A stretch of DNA of 64,000 nucleotides from Chlorobaculum tepidum TLS (GTDB lineage Bacteria > Bacteroidota > Chlorobiia > Chlorobiales > Chlorobiaceae): NCBI RefSeq assembly GCF_000006985.1, contig NC_002932.3, positions 855,109-919,108 of the forward strand, written 5' to 3'. A program made the translations under genes and the position numbers. The notes under the pieces were generated by a model. The model was not told the DNA's origin. It ran no database searches and saw only the letters and a list, made by a program, of their open reading frames with translations. This document shows positions 1 through 7,578 of the stretch, one piece after another (the stretch's first letter is position 1; the number at the start of each line of letters is the position of its first letter).

Positions 1-1
1 A

Positions 2-2986
2 CGGAACCAGCTACAGTCACGCTGGCTCGCGGGCGGCATGCGCGACTGGATTGTCGAAAAGGCGGACATCCGGCTCGCGCGTTTCGGCGTCCCGCAGGGT
101 GCGCTCGTGATCCGCAATGCGGAGGCTCAGCCGGTGCAGGCACTCCTCGGTTCATTCGCGCTGACCACCGACGGCCTCGGCCTGACACCGGGCAACCCGC
201 TCAGCCTGATCCAGGCCTCCGAGACCCCGGAAGAAGCCCTCCGGTTGAGCCAGTGGTTCGATGGGCAGTGGGCGAGCCTGCCCGACGATCCCGGCGCGAA
301 GGCCGCGGTTATCGAAGCGCTCAATCAGATCGCGCGCCACCGGGATCCGCACCTCACCTACGCGCTCATCCTGCACAATTTGTTCGCGAGTCTTGGCGAC
401 GAGCTCGACGAAGAGCGGATCGTCAAGTCGGCGACCGGCATCCGAAACACCGTCGTTTGGAAAAAGCTCTACAAGTTTCAGCGCGATGGCGTTGTCGGTG
501 CCATCGACAAGCTCAACCGCTTCGGCGGCTGCATCATCGCCGACAGCGTGGGACTCGGCAAGACGTTCGAGGCGCTGGCCATCATCAAGTACCACGAGCT
601 GCGCAACGACCGGGTGCTGGTGCTCTGCCCAAAGCGCCTCCGCGACAACTGGACGCTCTACAAGGCCAACGACCGCCGCAATGTCCTGGCGTCCGACCGG
701 TTCAACTACGACGTCCTCAACCACACCGACCTGTCGCGTGACGGTGGTTCGTCGGGCGACATTGACCTCGCCCACGTGAACTGGGGCAACTATGACCTTG
801 TCGTCATCGACGAGTCGCACAACTTCCGCAATAAGAAGACGCCGCAGGCGGGCGGCGAGACACGCTACGACCGGCTGATGCGCAAGATCATCCGCGAGGG
901 GGTCAAGACGCGCGTGCTGATGCTTTCTGCCACGCCGGTCAACAACCGCCTGGCCGACCTGCGCAACCAGATCGCCTTCGCCACCGAGGGCGACGACACG
1001 GCGCTCAGCGATCACGGCATCGGCAGCATCGACATCACCACGCGGCTGGCGCAGAAGCAGTTCAACCGCTGGCTGGATCTCGACGAGTCCGAGCGCACGC
1101 CGTCGCGGCTGATTGAGATGCTGGGCTTCGACTACTTCACGCTGCTCGACCTGCTCACCATCGCCCGCTCACGCCGCCACATCGAGAAGTACTACGGCAC
1201 CGCGGAAACCGGCCGCTTTCCGGAGCGGCTTAGGCCCATCAACATCAAGGCAGACGTGGACCGCGCCGGCGCGTTTCCCGCCATCGCCCAGATCAACCTC
1301 GAAATCCGCCGCCTGCACCTCGCCTCCTACGCCCCCCTGCGCTACGTGCTGCCCCACAAAAAGGAGGCCTACAACCGGAAGTACAGCACGCAGGTGAAGG
1401 GTGGCACCGGTTTCTTCTGGCAGGAGGACCGCGAGGAGAGCCTGATCCACCTGCTGCGCGTCAACGTGCTCAAGCGGATGGAAAGCGCCGTGCCCTCCTT
1501 CGCGCTCACCGTGCAGCGCCAGCTTCGCGACGTAGAGGCGACGCTCGCGCGCATCGAAGCGCAGGCCGAGGACCTGGAAGAGATCGACCTGTCGATCGAC
1601 GACCTCGACCTCGACGACCCCGCTTTCGAGAGTCTGGTCGTGGGCCGCAAGGTCAAGGTGCTGCTCAAGGACGTAGACCTCATCCGCTGGAAGCAGGACC
1701 TGATCGAGGACCGCAACCGGCTGGCCACGCTTGTTTCCGCCGCACGCGAGATCACACCGGAGCGCGATGACAAACTGGCCAAGCTGCGCGAGGTGATCGA
1801 AGACAAGTGCCGCCACCCGATCAACCCGGGCAACCGCAAGGTGATCGTCTTCACCGCCTTCGCCGACACCGCCCGCTACCTCTACGAGCAGCTCGCCTCC
1901 TGGGCCAAGACGACGCTTAGGCTCGACTCGGCGCTGGTTACCGGCGCGGGTAGCAACCAGACCACGCTTCTGGGGCTGCGCAAGGACCTGGTGTCGATCC
2001 TTACGGCCTTCGCGCCCCGCGCCAAGGAGCGCCCCGAGGAGCTTGCCGGCGAAGGTGAACTTGACCTGCTCATCGCCACCGACTGCATCTCCGAGGGCCA
2101 GAACCTGCAGGACTGCGACTGGCTCATCAACTACGACATCCACTGGAACCCGGTGCGCATCATCCAGCGCTTCGGCCGCATCGACCGCCTGGGCTCGCCG
2201 AACCAGCGCATCCAGCTCGTCAACTTCTGGCCCAACATGGAGCTGGAGGAGTACATCAACCTGGAGCAGCGCGTCAGCGGCCGCATGGTGCTGCTCGACA
2301 TCTCCGCCACCGGCGAGGAGAACCTGATTGAGCAGCAATCCGGCAACCCGATGAACGACCTCGAGTACCGGCGCAAGCAGTTGCTCAAGCTGCAGGACGC
2401 GGTCATCGACCTGGAGGACCTGTCCACCGGCGTCTCCATCGCTGACCTCACGCTCACCGATTTCCGCATCGATCTCGCCGAGTACCTGCGCGCACACCCC
2501 GGCGTGCTCGAAGCGCTGCCGCTGGGCACCATGGCCATCACCACGACCGCGGACGCCGAGATTCCGCCGGGGATTGTCTTCTGCCTGCGGGCCGAGGACG
2601 CGGCCGCCGCGCGGGTGTTCGAACCGGGCTACCCGCTGGCGCCCCACTACCTCGTGCATGTGGGCGACGACGGCACCGTGCTGCTTCCGTTCACGCAGGC
2701 CAAGCAGATCCTCGATCGGCTCAAGCGCCTGTGCGTCGGTCGCGACCTGCCCGACGCTGCGGCCTGCGCCCGCTTCGACAAGGCCACCAAGCAGGGCGAG
2801 GAGATGCGCCACGCGCAGCGCCTGCTCGCCGCCGCGGTGGCCTCGGTGGTGGGCAAGACGGAGGAACGCGCTGTCGCCAGCCTCTTCACGCCGGGCGGCA
2901 CGCACGCGCTGGCCGGTGAGTTCGCGGGGATCAACGACTTTGAGGTCGTGGCCTTTTTGGTTATCCTGCCGGAGGTATCCGCATGA
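2..2986 (+). CDS. SNF2-family helicase of a defence operon, 5' end outside window
   Basis: DNA-dependent ATPase/helicase expected to act in phage defence beside a type III restriction system. The reading frame is open to the left edge, so the ATG at 38 may be internal; related proteins usually carry an N-terminal PLD-like nuclease domain, which would lie outside. Counting from 38, Walker A DSVGLGKT is near residue 168, the DEAD-like box DESH near 258, SATPVNN near 297, and the second RecA domain has ATDCISEGQNLQ near 680 and QRFGRIDRLGS near 710. The remaining 270 residues have no motif I recognise. The stop overlaps the next gene by 4 bases (ATGA), indicating translational coupling. High GC like the rest of the island. 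Family call is firm; the exact system name is not. Confidence 0.85.
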   Translation, partial: RNQLQSRWLAGGMRDWIVEKADIRLARFGVPQGALVIRNAEAQPVQALLGSFALTTDGLGLTPGNPLSLIQASETPEEALRLSQWFDGQWASLPDDPGAKAAVIEALNQIARHRDPHLTYALILHNLFASLGDELDEERIVKSATGIRNTVVWKKLYKFQRDGVVGAIDKLNRFGGCIIADSVGLGKTFEALAIIKYHELRNDRVLVLCPKRLRDNWTLYKANDRRNVLASDRFNYDVLNHTDLSRDGGSSGDIDLAHVNWGNYDLVVIDESHNFRNKKTPQAGGETRYDRLMRKIIREGVKTRVLMLSATPVNNRLADLRNQIAFATEGDDTALSDHGIGSIDITTRLAQKQFNRWLDLDESERTPSRLIEMLGFDYFTLLDLLTIARSRRHIEKYYGTAETGRFPERLRPINIKADVDRAGAFPAIAQINLEIRRLHLASYAPLRYVLPHKKEAYNRKYSTQVKGGTGFFWQEDREESLIHLLRVNVLKRMESAVPSFALTVQRQLRDVEATLARIEAQAEDLEEIDLSIDDLDLDDPAFESLVVGRKVKVLLKDVDLIRWKQDLIEDRNRLATLVSAAREITPERDDKLAKLREVIEDKCRHPINPGNRKVIVFTAFADTARYLYEQLASWAKTTLRLDSALVTGAGSNQTTLLGLRKDLVSILTAFAPRAKERPEELAGEGELDLLIATDCISEGQNLQDCDWLINYDIHWNPVRIIQRFGRIDRLGSPNQRIQLVNFWPNMELEEYINLEQRVSGRMVLLDISATGEENLIEQQSGNPMNDLEYRRKQLLKLQDAVIDLEDLSTGVSIADLTLTDFRIDLAEYLRAHPGVLEALPLGTMAITTTADAEIPPGIVFCLRAEDAAAARVFEPGYPLAPHYLVHVGDDGTVLLPFTQAKQILDRLKRLCVGRDLPDAAACARFDKATKQGEEMRHAQRLLAAAVASVVGKTEERAVASLFTPGGTHALAGEFAGINDFEVVAFLVILPEVSA

Positions 2987-3741
2987 ACGCCGCCGAGGTC
3001 ATCGCCGCGCTCGAACTGCCGCCCGGCGCGAGGGTGGACCGCCGCATACCCAAGACGCTGCTGGTGGAGCGCGGCGCGCGAACGGCCACGGACAAGCGGC
3101 GCATCAATGAGGGCGTCGAGGAGGTGCAGTGGGTGGCGACGCTCAAACCCTCCACCATCGGCGTGCCGGCGTTCCGCGACGAGGTGCGCGAGTACCTGGA
3201 GATCAACGTGTTGAGCGCGACGCTGCGTGGGGGCGCCAAGGCAGCGCGTTTCGCCGAGCTGATCCATCGCGCCGTGCCCTATCCGGTGTTCCTGCTCATG
3301 GCCGAGGGCACGCGCCTCACGCTCTCGCTGGCGCACACGCGCTGGTCGCAGGGCGAGGCGGGCGCCACGGTACTCGATGGCGAACCGATAGCCGTTGCAG
3401 TCACGGAGGCAGAGACCGAGGGGTTGCCGTCGTCGTTTCGCCAGGCGCTCTCGCTGGCTCGCCAGCCGCGCGCCGACCTCTACCAGCTCTATCAGGGCTG
3501 GATCGACACCCTGCTGGCGCTCAAGGCAGCCGAGGTGACGGGCCGGTTCGCGGTGCCAACGTCGGCGGACCAGGCGGCCGCCCGACGCGAGGCGCTGCGC
3601 GAATGCGCCCGGCTGGACGCCGAGATCGCCCGCTTGCGCAAGGCCGCAGCGAAGGAGCGGCAGGTGCCGCGGCAGGTGGAACTGAACCTGGAACTCAAGC
3701 GCGCCGAGGCCGCCCGCGCCGCCGCGCTCACACGACTATGA
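2983..3741 (+). CDS. DUF4391 domain protein
   Basis: A 252-residue protein of the DUF4391 family, which commonly lies between a SNF2/PLD helicase and a type III mod gene. Its molecular role is unknown to me. The N-terminal part reads as a mixed alpha/beta domain (P-x-x-x-V-x-R-x-I-P-K-x-x-L near residues 13-28, a KRRIxExVEExxW stretch near 36-48), and the C-terminal third (residues 195-252) is Arg/Glu/Ala-rich, probably a coiled coil. The start ATG sits in an ATGA overlap with the helicase stop, and its own stop overlaps the first possible start of mod, so it belongs to the same transcript. It may be a partner or specificity subunit of the helicase; that is inference only. Confidence 0.75.
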   Translation: MNAAEVIAALELPPGARVDRRIPKTLLVERGARTATDKRRINEGVEEVQWVATLKPSTIGVPAFRDEVREYLEINVLSATLRGGAKAARFAELIHRAVPYPVFLLMAEGTRLTLSLAHTRWSQGEAGATVLDGEPIAVAVTEAETEGLPSSFRQALSLARQPRADLYQLYQGWIDTLLALKAAEVTGRFAVPTSADQAAARREALRECARLDAEIARLRKAAAKERQVPRQVELNLELKRAEAARAAALTRL

Positions 3742-3755
3742 AGAACGAGGACAAC

Positions 3756-5765
3756 ATGAAACAACTGACCGCCAACGACCCCGAGACCCGAAGCCACGAC
3801 CTTGTCGCCGAGAACATCGCCCGGCTCAAGGCCCTGTTCCCGGAACTGGTGACCGAAGGCCCGGACGGCGCCGCCGTGAACATGGACGTGCTCAAGCAAT
3901 TGGTGGGTGACAAAACCGTCACCGACTGTGATGAGAAGTACGGCCTCAACTGGCACGGCAAGCGCCGCGCCCGGCAGCTCGCGCTCACGCCCTCCACCGG
4001 CACGCTGCGCCCCTGCCCTGAAGACAGCGTGGACTGGGACACCACGCAGAACCTGATGATCGAGGGCGACAACCTGGAGGTGCTGAAGCTGCTGCAAAAG
4101 AGCTACGCGGGGAAGATAAAGCTCATCTACATCGACCCGCCGTACAACACGGGCAAGGACTTCGTCTATCCCGACGACTTCAAGGACAACATCAGGAACT
4201 ATCTGGAGCTGACCGGGCAGGTCGAAGGCGGGCGGAAGATCAGCAGCAACACCGAAGCCAGCGGGCGGTTTCACACGGACTGGCTGAACATGATGTATCC
4301 GAGGTTGAAGATTGCTCGTCAACTCCTTTCGCCCACTGGTGTGATCGCTGTACATATTGACGAACACGAGTTAGAAGCCCTTGTGATAGTACTCCGCGAT
4401 TTGTTTGGCGAAGAAAATGAACTCGGAGTTACGATATGGGATAAACGCAATCCGAAGGGTGATTCGCGAGGAATCGCCTACCAACATGAATCACTTGTGC
4501 TCTTTGCGCGAGATGCAGAGGAATTGTTTGCACGTTCGCCAGTTCGTCGGGCGAAACGCAACGCCGAGCGGATGCTAAACGCAGCATCGCGATTTGTTAC
4601 GGAATGCGGAAGCATCGCCGAAGCAAGAGCAGCTTATCGTAGTTGGGTCAAATCTCAGTCCACACTCTCTGGCGGTGAGTCGATGTACGACAAACTGAGC
4701 GAGACAGGACGTGTCTATAGGTTGGTATCGATGGCCTGGCCAAACAAGAAGCGTGCGCCCGCTGACTATTTCGTGCCCCTGAAGCACCCTATCACTGGCA
4801 AGGATTGCCCCATCCCAGAGCGGGGTTGGCGCAATCCTCCTGCAACAATGAAAAAACTTTTGGAAGATGGGCTTATCGAGTTCGGTCCAGACGAGATTAT
4901 GCAGCCACAGAGAATCTATTTTTTAGACGAGAACATGTATGAAAATGTCCCATCGATCGTGCCATTCGGTGGGTCAGACGACGAACTCTTGAAGGAGCTT
5001 TCTGTCCCTTTTGAGCAGCCGAAGCCTGTCGACTTTTCCGTGCAAGTCATTAGTTGGTGTAGTTCTAAAGATGAGATTGTAATGGACTTCTTCGCCGGTT
5101 CCGGCACCACCGGCCACGCGGTCATGGCGCAGAACGCCGCCGACGGCGGCAATCGCCGCTACATCCTCGTCCAGCTTCCCGAACCGCTCGACCCGGAGAA
5201 CAAGGACCAGAAAGTCGCCGCCGAGTTCTGCGACAAGCTCGGCAAACCCCGCACCATCGCCGAGCTGACCAAGGAACGCCTGCGTCGCGCTGCGAAGAAA
5301 ATCAAGGAAGAGAATCCGCTCTTCGCCGGTGATCTCGGCTTCCGTGTCTTCAAGCTCGACTCCAGCAACATCCGCGCGTGGGAGCCGGACCGTGACAATC
5401 TGGACCAGACGCTGTTCGACCATGTGGAGCACCTGAAGGAAGGTCGCACCGAGCAGGACATCCTTTACGAGCTGCTGCTCAAACTCGGCCTCGACCTGTG
5501 CGTGCCGATCGAGACCCGCACCATCGCCGGCAAGGCTGTGCACAGCATCGGTGGCGGCGTGCTGCTGGCCTGCCTCGCCACGCGGATCACTCGCGAGGAG
5601 GTGGAGCCGCTGGCGCAGGGTATCGTCGCCTGGCATCAGGCCCTCGCCCCGGCCGGCGACACTACCTGCGTTTTCCGAGACAGCGCCTTCGCCGACGACG
5701 TGGCCAAGACCAACCTCGCGGCCATCCTCGAGCAACACGGCATCGCCAACGTAAGGAGTTTATGA
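3756..5765 (+). CDS. mod: Type III restriction-modification methyltransferase (Mod)
   Basis: DNA adenine N6-methyltransferase and recognition subunit of a type III system. Motif IV DPPYNTG is near residue 127 and the SAM-binding motif [11 protein letters not shown] near 446, the beta-class order (catalytic motif first). The target-recognition region lies between them. I chose ATG 3756 because GAGG stands 5 bases upstream; ATG 3738, inside an ATGA overlap with the DUF4391 stop, would add 6 residues. The segment from about 4300 to 5090 is much less GC-rich than its flanks: the line at 3961 has 49 G/C in 60 bases, the line at 4441 has 29. This suggests the recognition domain was swapped by recombination. 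The C-terminal part (5100-5765) returns to island composition. Partner of the Res gene at 7575. Confidence 0.93.
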   Translation: MKQLTANDPETRSHDLVAENIARLKALFPELVTEGPDGAAVNMDVLKQLVGDKTVTDCDEKYGLNWHGKRRARQLALTPSTGTLRPCPEDSVDWDTTQNLMIEGDNLEVLKLLQKSYAGKIKLIYIDPPYNTGKDFVYPDDFKDNIRNYLELTGQVEGGRKISSNTEASGRFHTDWLNMMYPRLKIARQLLSPTGVIAVHIDEHELEALVIVLRDLFGEENELGVTIWDKRNPKGDSRGIAYQHESLVLFARDAEELFARSPVRRAKRNAERMLNAASRFVTECGSIAEARAAYRSWVKSQSTLSGGESMYDKLSETGRVYRLVSMAWPNKKRAPADYFVPLKHPITGKDCPIPERGWRNPPATMKKLLEDGLIEFGPDEIMQPQRIYFLDENMYENVPSIVPFGGSDDELLKELSVPFEQPKPVDFSVQVISWCSSKDEIVMDFFAGSGTTGHAVMAQNAADGGNRRYILVQLPEPLDPENKDQKVAAEFCDKLGKPRTIAELTKERLRRAAKKIKEENPLFAGDLGFRVFKLDSSNIRAWEPDRDNLDQTLFDHVEHLKEGRTEQDILYELLLKLGLDLCVPIETRTIAGKAVHSIGGGVLLACLATRITREEVEPLAQGIVAWHQALAPAGDTTCVFRDSAFADDVAKTNLAAILEQHGIANVRSL

Positions 5766-6970
5766 TGAATCAATTCTTTGAACCTCCGCGTGTAGAGGCT
5801 CTGCATGTGCAGAATTACCGCGCCCTGCAAAACGTGCGCCTGGATTCCATCACGCCGCTGACCGTGTTGCTCGGCCCCAACGGCAGCGGCAAGTCCACGC
5901 TCGTCGACGTGTTCGCCTTTCTCTCCGAATGTTTCGGTGAAGGACTGCGCAAGGCGTGGGACCGGCGGGGACGCTTCCGGGAACTCCGGAGTCGGGATTC
6001 GGTTGGCCCCATCGTCATCGAGCTGCAATACCGGGAAAAGCCTGGCACGCCGCTGATCACCTATCACCTGGAAATCGACGAAAAAGATCGGGGACCGGTG
6101 GTTAAACGTGAGTTTTTACGCTGGAAGCGGACCCATCCGGGGGCCCCCTTTTACTTTCTCGATTATCGCGAAGGAGTAGGCAGGGTCATTACCGGGGAAC
6201 AGCCGGAATCGCAGGACAAACGTATTGAAAAACCTCTTTCCGGACCGGATGTGCTGGCGGTCAATACCTTGGGGCAGCTCGCGGAGAACCCGCGGGTGAT
6301 CGCCCTGCGCGCCTTTATCACCAGCTGGCATCTTTCGTACCTCTCCGCCGATGCGGCACGGGGCAACCCGGAGGCGGGGGCGGAAGAACGGTTGTCCCAG
6401 ACGGGCGACAACCTGGCCAACGTCATTCAATACCTGGGCGAGGAACATCCGGAACGCTTGAACAAGATTTTTGAAACCTTGAAACGACGTGTCCCGCGCA
6501 TCGAGAAGGTGACCTCACGCCCGCTGGACGACGGCCGCCTGCTGCTTCAGGTCAAGGACGCACCCTTTTCTTCCCCGGTGCTGGCGCGCTTCGCCTCGGA
6601 CGGAACACTGAAGATGCTGGCCTACCTGATCCTGCTCTACGATCCGGAACCACCGCAGCTCATTGGCATCGAAGAGCCGGAAAACTACCTCCACCCCCGG
6701 CTTCTGCCGGAACTGGCGGAAGAGTGCGACATGGCTTCGGAGCGCACCCAGCTCATCGTGACCACCCACTCCCCCTTCTTTATTGATCGGCTGCGTCCGG
6801 AACAGGTGCGGGTGCTCTATCGAGGCGCCGACGGTTACACCCGCGCGAAGCGGGTGGCGGATATGCGCGGCATCGGGGAATTTCTTGAGGCGGGGGCATC
6901 CTTGGGGGATCTGTGGATGGAGGGACATTTCGACGTGGGCGACCCCCTGGCTGGGGAGGAAGGGGCATGA
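5765..6970 (+). CDS. AAA-family (AAA_21/OLD-like) ATPase nested between mod and res
   Basis: A 401-residue SMC/OLD-type ATPase. The N-terminal half has Walker [10 protein letters not shown] (about residue 37); the C-terminal half has Walker [14 protein letters not shown] (about 298) and a downstream His switch TTHSPFF (about 334). No nuclease domain is fused to it; the adjacent DUF4276 gene probably supplies that role. AAGGAG at 5753-5758 fits ATG 5765 (6-base spacing); ATG 5762, overlapping the mod stop, is the alternative. It overlaps the next gene by 4 bases. ATPase plus separate Toprim-like protein is the arrangement of two-gene abortive systems such as PARIS (AriA/AriB), so this is probably a defence module embedded in the type III operon. 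That role is inferred. Confidence 0.85.
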   Translation: MNQFFEPPRVEALHVQNYRALQNVRLDSITPLTVLLGPNGSGKSTLVDVFAFLSECFGEGLRKAWDRRGRFRELRSRDSVGPIVIELQYREKPGTPLITYHLEIDEKDRGPVVKREFLRWKRTHPGAPFYFLDYREGVGRVITGEQPESQDKRIEKPLSGPDVLAVNTLGQLAENPRVIALRAFITSWHLSYLSADAARGNPEAGAEERLSQTGDNLANVIQYLGEEHPERLNKIFETLKRRVPRIEKVTSRPLDDGRLLLQVKDAPFSSPVLARFASDGTLKMLAYLILLYDPEPPQLIGIEEPENYLHPRLLPELAEECDMASERTQLIVTTHSPFFIDRLRPEQVRVLYRGADGYTRAKRVADMRGIGEFLEAGASLGDLWMEGHFDVGDPLAGEEGA

Positions 6971-7578
6971 GCCGACTGGAAGTGCTGGTGGAGGAGCCAT
7001 CCATGGAAGAGGCTTTGCGGCACCTGCTGCCGAAGATCATCGGGAATCGCGCCGGGTGGAAGGTGATCAACATGGGAAGCAAGGGGCGGCTCATGAAAGA
7101 GCTCCCTAACCGGCTCCGCGGCTACAAACAGCGGATGGATAAAGGCGAGAAGATCAAGATCATCGTCTTGATCGATCGGGACAATGACAACTGTCACGAC
7201 CTGAAACGGCAACTTGAAGACATGGCTCGCAAAGCTGGATTGCAGACAAAAACGGCTGCGGGAACGGGTGGTGCTGCTTTCCAGGTGGTCAATCGCATCG
7301 CCATCGAGGAGCTGGAGGCTTGGTTCATGGGCGATACCGCGGCATTGCAATGCGCTTTTACATCGTTACGTGGTGTTCGCTTTCCTAACTCATTCAACAA
7401 TCCCGACAATGACGGCACCTGGGAACGGCTGCACCATTTCCTCAAACAAAACGGTATCTACCGTAAAAGCTACCCCAAGATCGACGCGGCCCGCACTATT
7501 GCCAAACACATGGACCCTGGCCGCAATCGCTCGCGCAGTTTTCAATACTTTGTGCAAGGCGTGGAGGCCTGCCTATGA
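6967..7578 (+). CDS. DUF4276 family protein (Toprim-like), partner of the upstream ATPase
   Basis: A 203-residue protein of the DUF4276 type. The opening segment [14 protein letters not shown] (residues 4-17) supplies the acidic residue where Toprim folds carry their first Glu, and VLIDRDNDN (about 67-75) gives the D-x-D motif at the end of a hydrophobic strand. This pattern suits a metal-dependent nuclease or a nucleic-acid-binding effector. A later [10 protein letters not shown] segment (about 115) is typical of the family. Start ATG 6967 overlaps the ATPase stop (ATGA) and its stop overlaps the Res start, so it is translationally coupled on both sides. Likely effector activated or restrained by the ATPase; this is inference, with no activity shown by sequence alone. 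Confidence 0.8.
   Translation: MSRLEVLVEEPSMEEALRHLLPKIIGNRAGWKVINMGSKGRLMKELPNRLRGYKQRMDKGEKIKIIVLIDRDNDNCHDLKRQLEDMARKAGLQTKTAAGTGGAAFQVVNRIAIEELEAWFMGDTAALQCAFTSLRGVRFPNSFNNPDNDGTWERLHHFLKQNGIYRKSYPKIDAARTIAKHMDPGRNRSRSFQYFVQGVEACL

Noticed and set aside
1169-2905. 578-codon open frame on the - strand
   Set aside because: Antisense shadow of the GC-rich helicase gene; no motif, no ribosome-binding site and coding statistics belong to the + strand.
3129-3755. Upstream extension of the mod frame
   Set aside because: It lies inside the DUF4391 gene in another frame and is Arg/Gly-rich shadow sequence; mod starts at 3738 or 3756.
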